DNA of 37,449 nucleotides from Bacteroides cellulosilyticus DSM 14838 (lineage in GTDB: Bacteria > Bacteroidota > Bacteroidia > Bacteroidales > Bacteroidaceae), in assembly GCF_000158035.1 (NCBI RefSeq), contig NZ_EQ973490.1, forward strand, positions 1,360,662-1,398,110, given 5' to 3'. Positions 17,204 to 25,212 of this stretch are shown one piece after another. The translations under genes and the position numbers were made by a program. Every line of letters begins with the position of its first letter. Position 1 is the first letter of the stretch. Below the pieces are notes generated by a model. It was not told the DNA's origin. It ran no database searches and worked only from the letters and a program-made list of their open reading frames with translations.

Positions 17204-17689
17204 CTACTCTGAGGTGACCTCGCTGGGTCGCAGTCCGAAGGATCTGCAAGTCATTTTGTCTATTTTTACTTCCCAAACCTTTACGTTGCGCACGGCAGGT
17301 TCACTGTATTTAAATTCATCGCTTGTATATTGCTGCATGATTATATCAAGTGCCTCTCTTTTTTCATCCATATCTTCGATGAAACGGACGTTTCCGTGGC
17401 ATATCACGCTGCGCGACTTCATGCTGTAACTGCATGCCACCTGCCGGTGCATATACACCAACTCGTGTCCTTCGCAGAAGGTGATGCAGACATGAGGATG
17501 TTTTTCTGCCATCGTTACTTTGCTGCCTTCGGGACCGGAGTGCAGATAGATAATTCCGTCCCGGTAAGCAAAGTTCATGGGGACTACGTAAGGGTTGCCT
17601 TCCAGATCGGTGATGCCCACCGTGCAGTAAGGACATTTGCGAATGATTGCTTCAATTTCTGTCAGTTCGGTGATTGCAATTGTCTTCAT
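17204..17689 (-). CDS. Pyridoxamine 5'-phosphate oxidase-like FMN-binding protein
   Basis: From the ATG at 17689 the product is 161 residues, with the split-barrel pattern of small PNPOx-like flavoproteins (NPYVVPMNFAYRDGIIYLHS near 27-46, then GHELVY). Proteins of this type (including the NimA-like group) bind FMN or a similar cofactor; the substrate here is unknown. A further in-frame ATG at 17719 would add 10 residues, but MKTIAI looks like the true start. The start lies 38 bases inside the end of the upstream membrane-protein gene, so the two are translated from one mRNA and may be coupled. An array with a hairpin lies after its stop. Confidence 0.8.
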   Translation of the reverse strand: MKTIAITELTEIEAIIRKCPYCTVGITDLEGNPYVVPMNFAYRDGIIYLHSGPEGSKVTMAEKHPHVCITFCEGHELVYMHRQVACSYSMKSRSVICHGNVRFIEDMDEKREALDIIMQQYTSDEFKYSEPAVRNVKVWEVKIDKMTCRSFGLRPSEVTSE

Positions 17690-18359
17690 AGGGCTGAATG
17701 GGTGTTTTATTCGGTGCAAAGGTAATCATTTTATTGACAAACCCCAGTCGTCTGTTGAAGAAGCGTGCGAAAAGTCCTACGATCAATGCGGCAATGATTG
17801 TACCTTCGCGTACACCTTCTATGCTTCCTGCTATCATCAGGGAAGCTGCACAGGCAAGGAGTGCCAGTGTAGTATCAAAGCCGATCTTGGTAATTCCGAA
17901 TTCTTTTCCCGTACGCAAAGTGATGGCTTTCACAAAGGCTTCTCCGGATAGCATCACTACATTGGCAATTACCTCCATACTTACTCCCAGGCCAAGTATC
18001 GCACAGCCAGCTATCAGTGATAGAATCTGCGAGGCATAGCCTGCAGGAGTGAATCCTCCCAATAATGCCATCGAGCAATCTATGAAGAAACTGAAGAGTA
18101 TTGCTACGGGAATTTGTAGAAACTGCTCTTTTCTGAAGTCCCTTTTCAGAAGCCATATTTGTCCGGCTATCAGCGCGGCATTCAGCAGAAGCGTGAACTG
18201 TCCCAGTGTGACGGGAAAATTTAAACTCAGTGTGTAAGGAAGGCTCGATATAGGTGAGGAGCCCAGATTTGCTTTAATAATTAAACTAATACCAAACGCA
18301 TTTACAAATAAGCCCGCAATGAAAAACAGATACCGGGCTGTTAATTCTCTTTTTGCCAT
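17652..18359 (-). CDS. YczE/YyaS/YitT-like membrane protein
   Basis: Starting at the ATG at 18359 (MAKREL), the product is 235 residues with about five hydrophobic segments and the family-typical LGSSPISSLPYTLS stretch near 30-43. The family is of unknown function; some members are suspected transporters. An extended reading from 18434 would cover non-coding-looking sequence, and its Cys-rich start does not resemble the family. The end overlaps the flavin-type gene by 38 bases. A probable promoter lies at 18566-18573, and a large inverted repeat would lie in the mRNA leader. Confidence 0.82.
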   Translation of the reverse strand: MAKRELTARYLFFIAGLFVNAFGISLIIKANLGSSPISSLPYTLSLNFPVTLGQFTLLLNAALIAGQIWLLKRDFRKEQFLQIPVAILFSFFIDCSMALLGGFTPAGYASQILSLIAGCAILGLGVSMEVIANVVMLSGEAFVKAITLRTGKEFGITKIGFDTTLALLACAASLMIAGSIEGVREGTIIAALIVGLFARFFNRRLGFVNKMITFAPNKTPIQPYEDNCNHRTDRN

Positions 18360-18410
18360 ATTACAATCTTTTTTTCTTGAGTTCATCACTGTATGGTTAT
18401 GAATTAATTT

Positions 18411-18494
18411 ACCACAGATTACACAGATTGACACAGATTCTATTTTACTGATTATTAGATTGATAAATCTGTGTGAATCTGTGTAATCTGTGGT
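18411..18494. repeat. Large inverted repeat in the leader of the YczE-like gene (CACAGATT family)
   Basis: Arms of 29 bases (18411-18439 and 18466-18494) pair at 28 of 29 positions around a 26-base loop. Each arm holds three CACAGATT words at 9-10 base spacing. It lies between divergent genes but downstream of the minus-strand promoter box, so it would be transcribed in the leader of the membrane-protein mRNA, ending about 50 bases before the start codon. Confidence 0.93.
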
Positions 18495-18565
18495 GAGTCT
18501 TATTCATTCCTATACCGTATATATCCAATCTTTGATGAGCAAATAACCAAAATTATTAACCGCTG

Positions 18566-18573
18566 CAAAGTTA
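18566..18573 (-). promoter_or_regulatory. Probable -7 promoter element for the YczE-like gene
   Basis: Minus-strand TAACTTTG matches TAnnTTTG. It implies a leader of roughly 200 bases containing the CACAGATT inverted repeat. Confidence 0.45.
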
Positions 18574-18636
18574 CGGCTTCTATTGCCTGTCTCACGGTTC
18601 AAAAATCGAAGCGAATTGTTCAAAAAGTGGGATTAT

Positions 18637-18668
18637 TTTGTTCATAAGCTCCTTTAAGACTATATTTG
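18637..18668 (+). promoter_or_regulatory. Promoter of the AraC-type regulator gene
   Basis: TTTG at 18637-18640 and TATATTTG at 18661-18668, separated by 20 bases, match both halves of the Bacteroides primary-sigma promoter with correct spacing. The start codon follows 20 bases after the -7 box, so the leader is very short. Confidence 0.8.
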
Positions 18669-18688
18669 TACTTCAAAAATAGAACTTT

Positions 18689-19501
18689 ATGAGTGAGGAA
18701 TACCTGTTTCATACCCGGAAGAAATCCGATTTGTTTTCTTATCCTTATCGGATGGAGAGAGGGGAATTGCTGTTTTGTCTGCAAGGAGGGGTACAGCTTT
18801 ACATTAACCAGCAGAAGTATGCTTTAGCTGCCGGAAGTGTAATACTTGTTTTCCCCGAACAGATTACGTTTTATAAAGATGCTACAGATGACCTTGAACT
18901 GGCTGTTTTTGCTTTTTCCGCTCAGTTCCGACATGAGATTTTCTATTCGTTGCCTTCGGATAAGGTATCCTTCATGCGTGAGCATAATTATAGTTCATTC
19001 CGAGACGAAGAGTGGGATGGGATATGCAATCATTATCTTAAACTTCTGCAACAGAAATCTGTGGAAAGTGATAATATATATCAACGTGAGCTGGTGATTT
19101 ACTGTTGTCGGATGCTGTTTTATGAGATCTGTAATCAGTCGGAGCGTCTTTACCGGCAAACGAAGCCGAATCATTTGCGTTGGCGGTTGAAGGACCGCTT
19201 TATTGCGTTAGTGATAGAGTCGTTCAGGGAACAGCGTTCGGTGGATTATTATGCGGATAAGCTTTGTGTCACTACGCGGCATCTGAGTAAGACGATTCAA
19301 CAAACGGTGGGATGCACAGCGAAAGAATGGATAGACGATTACGTGATACTTGAGCTTAAAGTGACACTTCACTCTACAGCACTTTCCATACAGGAGATAG
19401 CTAATCAGTTTAATTTCCCTGATCAATCCTATCTGGGGAGATACTTCAAGCATCATACAGGAATGTCGCCCACGGCTTACAGGGAGAATTATGGTGCATA
19501 G
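18689..19501 (+). CDS. AraC family transcriptional regulator
   Basis: The 270-residue protein has an N-terminal cupin-like sensing region (about 1-100) and a C-terminal AraC domain with two helix-turn-helix units, near 185-207 and 233-258, ending with the typical QSYLGRYFKHHTGMSPTAYR stretch. It should bind DNA in response to an unknown ligand. It has a strong promoter of its own and is divergent from the YczE-like gene, a usual arrangement for a regulator and its target; that link is inference. It ends in a convergent junction with RNase R, filled by an inverted repeat. Confidence 0.9.
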   Translation: MSEEYLFHTRKKSDLFSYPYRMERGELLFCLQGGVQLYINQQKYALAAGSVILVFPEQITFYKDATDDLELAVFAFSAQFRHEIFYSLPSDKVSFMREHNYSSFRDEEWDGICNHYLKLLQQKSVESDNIYQRELVIYCCRMLFYEICNQSERLYRQTKPNHLRWRLKDRFIALVIESFREQRSVDYYADKLCVTTRHLSKTIQQTVGCTAKEWIDDYVILELKVTLHSTALSIQEIANQFNFPDQSYLGRYFKHHTGMSPTAYRENYGA

Positions 19502-19516
19502 GAGAACGAAAATTTA

Positions 19517-19595
19517 GGCACGGATTACGCGGATTACACGGATTTCTTTTATTAATCAATAATCCTTGATCCGTGTATTCCGCGTAATCCGCGCC
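19517..19595. repeat. Inverted repeat at convergent junction (CGGATTACG family)
   Basis: Arms of 27 bases (19517-19543 and 19569-19595) pair at 25 of 27 positions around a 25-base loop. Each arm contains the word CGGATTA or CGGATT at a strict 9-base period. It starts 16 bases after the regulator stop and ends 2 bases before the RNase R stop codon. Confidence 0.92.
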
Positions 19596-19597
19596 TT

Positions 19598-21742
19598 TTA
19601 TTCTACCAGCGCAAAGTCCAACTGTTTCTTTTCCAGATTGGCTCGTGCTACCTTAATTGTAATTGCATCGCCCAAACTGTAGGTACGATGCTTACGGCGC
19701 CCGCGCAGACAGTAGTTCTTCTCGTCAAACTCGTAATAGTCATCGCCAAGATCGCGGATAGGTATCATGCCTTCGCATTTATTTTCGTTCAGTTCAACGT
19801 ACAGTCCCCATTCCGTAACACCGGAAATTACACCATCGAACACTTGTCCCAGACGCTCCGTCATAAATTCTACTTGCTTGTATTTGATGGAAGCACGTTC
19901 AGCGTTGGCTGCAATTTGTTCCATATTGCTGGAGTGGTCGCAGAGGTCTTCATATTTAGTTTCGGAAACACTGCGCCCGCCATTCAGGTATTTAGTAAGC
20001 AAGCGGTGTACCATCATGTCCGGGAAACGACGTATGGGTGAGGTGAAATGTGTATAGTATTCGAATGCCAATCCATAATGTCCAATGTTGTGCGTGGAAT
20101 AACGTGCTTTCTGCATGGCACGGATGGATACGGTTTCAATAAGATTCTCTTCCTTCTTGCCCTGAATATCGTCCAACAGATGATTGATGGATTTGGAAAC
20201 ATCTGTCTTGGTCCCACCGGTACGTATCTTGTAGCCGAAGCGGGCGATGAATTGTGCCAGGTTATCCAGTTTCTCCGGGTCTGGAAGGTCGTGGATACGG
20301 TAAGGGAATACCTTGGCCTTCTTGTTTTTCGGTACGCGACCGATTTTTTCTGCTACGGTGCGGTTGGCAAGCAACATGAATTCTTCCACCAACTTGTTGG
20401 CATCTTTGGAAACTTTGAAGTAGACGCTGATAGGTTTCCCTTTTTCGTCTATCTCAAACTTCACTTCGTAACGGTCGAAGTTGATGGCTCCGGCTACGAA
20501 ACGCTTTTGACGCAATGCCTTGGCAATGGTATCCAGCATAAGGATTTCTTCTTTGAAGTCTCCTTCTTTCGTTTCAATTATTTGCTGTGCTTCCTCGTAA
20601 GTAAAGCGGCGGTCGGACTTGATTACTGTATGTACTACGCGTGAGTCTTTCACATCTCCCTTTTCGTTGATGTTGAAGATAACGGAGTACGCCAGCTTTT
20701 CTTCGTCGGGACGCAGGGAGCAGATGAAGTTGCAAAGACGTTCGGGAAGCATCGGGATGGTACGGTCTACAAGATACACGGATGTAGCGCGTTTTTCGGC
20801 TTCCTTGTCGATGATGCTGCCTTCGGTTACGTAATGGGTAACGTCTGCGATGTGTACACCTACTTCCCACAAGCCATCTTTCAGTTTGCGGATGGAGAGA
20901 GCATCATCAAAGTCTTTGGCATCCTTCGGATCGATGGTGAAGGTACTCACATTTCGGAAGTCCTCGCGTTTGGCAATTTCTTCATCGGATATTTCAGCGG
21001 GGATTTTGTCCGCAGCTTTTTCTACAGAAGAGGGGTAGACATAAGGTAGTCCGAATTCGGCAAGGATGGCGTGCATCTCTGTGGTGTTGTCACCCGCTTT
21101 GCCCAGGATGTCGATAACTTGCCCGATGGGGTTTTTCGCCTTGTCGGGCCATTCTATTACTTTCACGATGGCTTTGTCTCCCGTCTTTCCGCCTTTCAGC
21201 TTTTCTTTGGGGATGAAAATGTCATTGGCAAGCGTACGGTTTTCTGTCACCAGGAAGGCGTAGGAACTGCCTACTTCCAGTGTGCCTACAAAGGTGTCGT
21301 TGGCACGTTCCAATACTTCTATCACTTCTCCTTCGGCTTCGCAGCCACGGCGTTTGGCGTAGAAGGAAATGCGTACTTTATCATTGTTCATGGCGTGTGC
21401 CGAATTACGCTCGGCCACGAATATCGTGTCACCTCCACCTTCGGGAATGAAGGAATTCTTTCCATTGCTTTTACGCTGGAAAGTGCCTGTCATTTCCACT
21501 CCATGATTGTTCAGTTTATATTTGCTTTTCTCCACTTCGGTGATGTAATCATCCAGTAGCATATCGCTTAGGATATCCTTACACAGCATCTTCAGAGGAT
21601 GCGTGGTAAGGTGGAGTTGTTCGAATATGTATTTCAGGGACAGTACCTCATCAGGTTTCGAATGGAAAAAATCCATAAGGGCAGAAATGAGTTCTTTCTT
21701 TTTCATTCGCTTGCCGGCTTTTTTTTCTTTGTTTTTGGCCAT
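19598..21742 (-). CDS. rnr: Ribonuclease R
   Basis: The 714-residue protein has a basic winged-helix-like N-terminus, cold-shock domains (about 80-215), a central RNB exonuclease domain and a C-terminal S1 domain (about 625-712, including VFDGVISGVTEWGLYVEL). The catalytic acidic cluster is visible as DPKDAKDFDD at 271-280. It degrades structured RNA from the 3' end in the cytoplasm. The first ATG gives a Lys-rich leader, and the ATG 12 codons later is an alternative start. The gene stands alone: the neighbour upstream is divergent and the one downstream convergent. A window rich in hairpin-forming transcripts would be a natural substrate set for this enzyme, but that is speculation. Confidence 0.95.
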   Translation of the reverse strand: MAKNKEKKAGKRMKKKELISALMDFFHSKPDEVLSLKYIFEQLHLTTHPLKMLCKDILSDMLLDDYITEVEKSKYKLNNHGVEMTGTFQRKSNGKNSFIPEGGGDTIFVAERNSAHAMNNDKVRISFYAKRRGCEAEGEVIEVLERANDTFVGTLEVGSSYAFLVTENRTLANDIFIPKEKLKGGKTGDKAIVKVIEWPDKAKNPIGQVIDILGKAGDNTTEMHAILAEFGLPYVYPSSVEKAADKIPAEISDEEIAKREDFRNVSTFTIDPKDAKDFDDALSIRKLKDGLWEVGVHIADVTHYVTEGSIIDKEAEKRATSVYLVDRTIPMLPERLCNFICSLRPDEEKLAYSVIFNINEKGDVKDSRVVHTVIKSDRRFTYEEAQQIIETKEGDFKEEILMLDTIAKALRQKRFVAGAINFDRYEVKFEIDEKGKPISVYFKVSKDANKLVEEFMLLANRTVAEKIGRVPKNKKAKVFPYRIHDLPDPEKLDNLAQFIARFGYKIRTGGTKTDVSKSINHLLDDIQGKKEENLIETVSIRAMQKARYSTHNIGHYGLAFEYYTHFTSPIRRFPDMMVHRLLTKYLNGGRSVSETKYEDLCDHSSNMEQIAANAERASIKYKQVEFMTERLGQVFDGVISGVTEWGLYVELNENKCEGMIPIRDLGDDYYEFDEKNYCLRGRRKHRTYSLGDAITIKVARANLEKKQLDFALVE

Positions 21743-21875
21743 AATATATTGATTATTGAATGGATTGCATATGATAGATACAAAGAAAACAATTTTTTTG
21801 CGAATTTGCTTTGTTTCTGCCTTGAAAAGAATGGGGATGTAGGCAAAAAAGATATAATTAGCCTGAATAATTCAT

Positions 21876-21910
21876 AGGAGTTAGAAGATGTAAAGGAGTT
21901 AGAGGAGTCA
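21876..21910. repeat. Short direct repeat AGGAGTTAGA
   Basis: AGGAGTTAGA occurs twice (near 21877 and 21894) with a third partial copy AGGAGT at 21904, in the divergent gap between rnr and the CDF gene. It looks like a single arm of the intergenic repeat type, with no inverted partner visible. The rest of this 266-base gap is AT-rich sequence without an open frame. Confidence 0.6.
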
Positions 21911-21970
21911 ATTAATAACCATGCAAATAAACAAATAATGATGAAGAAATACAAAATGGCTTTTATTTTA

Positions 21971-21978
21971 TATCTTTG
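21971..21978 (+). promoter_or_regulatory. Probable -7 promoter element for the CDF operon
   Basis: TATCTTTG matches the Bacteroides -7 box 31 bases before the ATG at 22009. It overlaps the in-frame TTG at 21976, which makes the longer reading of this gene unlikely. No clear TTTG is seen at -33. Confidence 0.6.
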
Positions 21979-22008
21979 CGCCATTATTATTTTAATAATC
22001 AGTATAGA

Positions 22009-22914
22009 ATGAGCGTAGAAGTTGCTTCTCTGTCTCGGGAGAAGGAAATATACAAAGTAACGATTGTTGGTAGTATTGTTAATTTTGTGCTACTTGCCTT
22101 TAAGTTTGTGGCAGGTATTCTAGGCCATAGTGCTGCTATGTTGGCAGATGCGGTTCATTCTTTATCTGATTTTGTGACGGATGTCATTGTTCTCGTGTTT
22201 GTCCGTATTTCCAATAAACCTCAGGATAAAGATCATGATTATGGACATGGGAAGTATGAAACGTTAGCCACCGCTATTATTGGAATTCTATTATTACTGG
22301 TGGGATTCGGCATTTTGTGGAATGGTGCTTTTTCTATTTGGGCTTTTATGAAAGGAGAACAACTGGAGGCACCTGGAATGGTGGCACTGATAGCTGCTCT
22401 TATTTCTATTTTGCTGAAGGAGATATTATATCAATATACAGTTATTAAGGGGAAGAATTTGAATTCACAGGCAGTAGTAGCCAATGCCTGGCACCATCGG
22501 AGCGACGCTTTTTCGTCTATAGGAACGGCTATAGGTATTGGAGGTGCAATCTTGTTGGGCGAACATTGGCGGGTACTCGATCCGATAGCTGCTGTGATTG
22601 TCAGTTTCTTTATAATGAAGGTAGCTATTCAACTGTTGATTCCTTGTGTTGACGAGTTGCTTGAAAAGTCTTTGCCGGATGAAGTGGAGAAAGATATTGA
22701 GCAAGCATTGCTCTCTTTTCCCGGAGTTAGTGAGCCGCACCATCTCCGTACGAGGCGTATCGGTAGTTATTGTGCGATTGAGGTACACGTGCGCATGGAC
22801 GGGGGGATTACGTTGGAAGAAGCTCATACTACGGCTACGGCTATTGAACATAAATTAAAAACAATGCTTGGCGAAGGTACGCTGATTAATATTCATGTAG
22901 AACCCAAGAAGTAA
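22009..22914 (+). CDS. Cation diffusion facilitator family metal exporter
   Basis: The 301-residue protein has about six hydrophobic segments and a cytoplasmic C-terminal domain. The metal-site pattern HxxxD occurs in both key helices (His50/Asp54 in HSLSD and His162/Asp166 in HHRSD), which is typical of zinc-transporting CDF proteins. It should export Zn2+ or a similar divalent metal in exchange for protons. I chose the ATG at 22009 because a promoter box overlaps the alternative TTG start. The stop overlaps the ATG of the next gene by one base, so the trio is tightly coupled. The window thus holds both uptake-type and efflux-type metal transport genes. Confidence 0.92.
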   Translation: MSVEVASLSREKEIYKVTIVGSIVNFVLLAFKFVAGILGHSAAMLADAVHSLSDFVTDVIVLVFVRISNKPQDKDHDYGHGKYETLATAIIGILLLLVGFGILWNGAFSIWAFMKGEQLEAPGMVALIAALISILLKEILYQYTVIKGKNLNSQAVVANAWHHRSDAFSSIGTAIGIGGAILLGEHWRVLDPIAAVIVSFFIMKVAIQLLIPCVDELLEKSLPDEVEKDIEQALLSFPGVSEPHHLRTRRIGSYCAIEVHVRMDGGITLEEAHTTATAIEHKLKTMLGEGTLINIHVEPKK

Positions 22915-23921
22915 TGGAAAGTATATTAATAACAGGAGCCAGTGGATTTATCGGAAGTTTCATCGTGGAAGAGGCGTTGAAGCGGAAGTTCGGCGTGTGG
23001 GCGGGCATCCGTTCGAGCAGCAGCCGGGAATATCTGCGAAACCGTAAGATACACATTCTGGAACTGGATTTTGCACACCCCAATGAATTGCGTGCGCAGC
23101 TTTCCGGCCATAAGGGAACATATAATAAGTTCGATTATATCATCCATTGTGCCGGTGTCACCAAATGTACCGACAAACGGGAGTTTGACCGGGTGAATTA
23201 TTTGCAGACGAAATACTTTGTCGATACTCTTCGTGAACTGAATATGATACCGAAGCAATTTATCTATATCAGTACGCTGAGCGTGTTTGGCCCTGTTCAT
23301 GAGAAAACTTATCAGCCGATTACGGAAGAAGACTCCCCTATGCCCAATACTGCTTACGGGCTGAGTAAACTTAAAGCGGAGCTTTATTTGCAAAGTATTC
23401 CCGCTTTTCCTTATGTCATCTATCGCCCCACGGGAGTGTACGGTCCGCGTGAAAAAGATTATTACCTGATGGCTAAGTCCATCAAGCAGCACACGGACTT
23501 TGCTGTTGGCTTTCGCCGGCAGGATCTGACATTTGTTTATGTGAAAGATATTGTGCAAGCTGTATTCCTTGGTATTGAAAAACAGGCATGCCGACGCGCC
23601 TATTTCCTGGCAGACGGACAGGTGTATCGTAGCCGCGCTTTTTCCGACCTGATCCGAAAAGAATTGGGTAATCCGTTTGTAATTCGGGTGATATGCCCAT
23701 TAATTATATTGAAAGTTGTATCTTTGCTCGCTGAATTCTGGGCGGTGCGTAGCAAGAAGCCCAGCACTCTCAATTCTGATAAGTATAACATAATGAAACA
23801 ACGCAATTGGCAATGTGACATCAGCCCGGCTGTAAGAGAGTTGGGATTTGCACCTCAGTACAATCTGGAACAAGGTGTAAGGGAGACTATTGCCTGGTAT
23901 AAGAACGAGGGATGGCTTTAG
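22914..23921 (+). CDS. Extended SDR: NAD(P)-dependent epimerase/dehydratase family
   Basis: The 335-residue enzyme has a Rossmann nucleotide-binding motif GASGFIG (8-14) and the catalytic YGLSK (Tyr148, Lys152), with Ser/Thr at 120-121. It belongs to the extended short-chain dehydrogenases, which act on nucleotide sugars, steroids or other hydroxy/keto compounds. The substrate is unknown. Its stop overlaps the start of a PAP2-type lipid enzyme by 10 bases, so a lipid-linked or sphingolipid-related substrate is a reasonable guess rather than a conclusion. A hydrophobic stretch near 258-275 may let it sit at the membrane. Confidence 0.88.
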   Translation: MESILITGASGFIGSFIVEEALKRKFGVWAGIRSSSSREYLRNRKIHILELDFAHPNELRAQLSGHKGTYNKFDYIIHCAGVTKCTDKREFDRVNYLQTKYFVDTLRELNMIPKQFIYISTLSVFGPVHEKTYQPITEEDSPMPNTAYGLSKLKAELYLQSIPAFPYVIYRPTGVYGPREKDYYLMAKSIKQHTDFAVGFRRQDLTFVYVKDIVQAVFLGIEKQACRRAYFLADGQVYRSRAFSDLIRKELGNPFVIRVICPLIILKVVSLLAEFWAVRSKKPSTLNSDKYNIMKQRNWQCDISPAVRELGFAPQYNLEQGVRETIAWYKNEGWL

Positions 23922-24877
23922 ATTTATTTAAAAAGGTAGAAACCCGGAAGGGGTTATTTGCAGTTGAGAAGATAACACTTATATATAATTTGTTGACTTC
24001 GATTTTGATCTTGTTTCTTTTTCAGGAAATGGATCATCCGGTGCAGATGTTGATTGACCGCGCAATGATTGCGGGCATGACGTTTTTATTGATGTATCTT
24101 TACCGGCTGGCACCCTGTAAGTTTTCCGCCTTTGTGCGTATTGCTATCCAGATGTCCTTGCTTTCCTATTGGTATCCCGATACGTTTGAGTTTAACCGGA
24201 TATTTCCGAATCTGGACCATGTGTTTGCTTCAGTAGAGCAGTGGATGTTCAACGGGCAGCCGGCGGTATGGTTCTGCCTCCGTTTCCCGCATATGTGGGT
24301 AAGTGAGCCGTTCAATATGGGATATTTCTTCTACTATCCGATGATTTTGATTGTGGTAGTGTGGTATTTTATTTATCGTTTTGAACTTTTCGAGAAGTTG
24401 TCGTTCGTGCTGGTCACCTCTTTCTTTATCTATTATCTGATTTATATCTTTGTTCCGGTGGCAGGTCCGCAGTTCTATTTCCCGGCTATCGGCGATGATA
24501 ATGTGGCGCAGGGTGTGTTTCCTTCCATTGGAGATTACTTCAATCATAATCAGGAGTTACTGCCCGGACCGGGATACGATCATGGATTCTTTTACAACCT
24601 GGTAGAGGGTTCTCAGCAAATCGGTGAACGCCCTACAGCTGCTTTCCCCAGTTCGCATGTGGGAATTTCCACTATCCTGATGATTATGGCGTGGCGTGGT
24701 AGCCGCAGGTTATTTGCCTGTCTGTTTCCTTTCTATGTACTGCTTTGTTGTGCCACGGTGTACATTCAGGCGCACTATTTGATTGATTCGATTGTAGGAT
24801 TTGTTTCTGCTTTCGGACTGTATGTGATGGTGACGTGGATGTTCAAGAGATGGTTTGCACAGCCGATGTTTAAGTAA
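23912..24877 (+). CDS. PAP2-superfamily membrane enzyme, Aur1-like
   Basis: The 321-residue protein has about six membrane segments. The PAP2 phosphatase/transferase motifs are FPSSHVG with His249 and AHYLID with His288 and Asp292. The layout (a long N-terminal membrane half, catalytic His pair near the C-terminus, FPSSH rather than PSGH) resembles inositol-phosphorylceramide synthase (Aur1) relatives. Bacteroides make sphingolipids, some carrying phosphoinositol, so a lipid head-group transferase or phosphatase role is plausible. It is translated in overlap with the SDR gene. Downstream comes a 22-base array with hairpin and then a T-tailed terminator. Confidence 0.83.
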   Translation: MALDLFKKVETRKGLFAVEKITLIYNLLTSILILFLFQEMDHPVQMLIDRAMIAGMTFLLMYLYRLAPCKFSAFVRIAIQMSLLSYWYPDTFEFNRIFPNLDHVFASVEQWMFNGQPAVWFCLRFPHMWVSEPFNMGYFFYYPMILIVVVWYFIYRFELFEKLSFVLVTSFFIYYLIYIFVPVAGPQFYFPAIGDDNVAQGVFPSIGDYFNHNQELLPGPGYDHGFFYNLVEGSQQIGERPTAAFPSSHVGISTILMIMAWRGSRRLFACLFPFYVLLCCATVYIQAHYLIDSIVGFVSAFGLYVMVTWMFKRWFAQPMFK

Positions 24878-24883
24878 GATAGT

Positions 24884-24983
24884 ATCTATATATCCTACGT
24901 GTCCCATCTATATATCCTACGCATCCCATCTATATGACGGACGTGCAGCATCTATATATCCTACGCCACCGATATATAGATGC
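24884..24983. repeat. 22-base tandem array with inverted trailing copy
   Basis: Four units start at 24884, 24906, 24928 and 24950, each exactly 22 bases and beginning ATCTATAT. Bases 24971-24983 are the inverted copy and form a perfect 13-base stem with 24948-24960 around a 10-base loop. The array begins 7 bases after the stop of the PAP2 gene, in the convergent gap. It has the same period as the arrays at 14932 and 17083, in unrelated sequence. Confidence 0.93.
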
Positions 24984-25124
24984 TAAAAGAACAGTATGTA
25001 TAGCATAGACAGTGGTACTAAGACAAGAAGCACTCATACCGTCGGCAATAAACCGGATATAGATGATATGTAAGATTATTCTTATAATAGTGTGAACTCG
25101 ATATAATTAAAATAGTGTAGGTTG

Positions 25125-25166
25125 CCCGTCCTTGATAAATTTATATCAATGACGGGTTTCTTATTT
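25125..25166 (+). terminator. Rho-independent-like terminator, plus strand
   Basis: CCCGTC (25125-25130) pairs with GACGGG (25151-25156), continued inward by TTGATA and TATCAA across one mismatch, followed by TTTCTTATTT. It lies 248 bases past the PAP2 stop. The stretch 24984-25124 between it and the array holds no gene or repeat I can recognise. Confidence 0.65.
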
Positions 25167-25212
25167 AATGCGAGTCCTTCTGTGACCGAGTATGTTTGTT
25201 CTAATAAACAGT

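Noticed and set aside
18360..18434. N-terminal extension of the YczE-like protein
   Set aside because: It covers leader sequence next to the inverted repeat, and its Cys-rich start does not resemble the family.
21976..22008. TTG start for the CDF gene
   Set aside because: The TTG lies inside the -7 promoter box, so it would not be in the mRNA.
14932..24983. CRISPR array
   Set aside because: The 22-base units are contiguous, with no unique spacers, the three arrays differ in sequence, and no cas gene is present.
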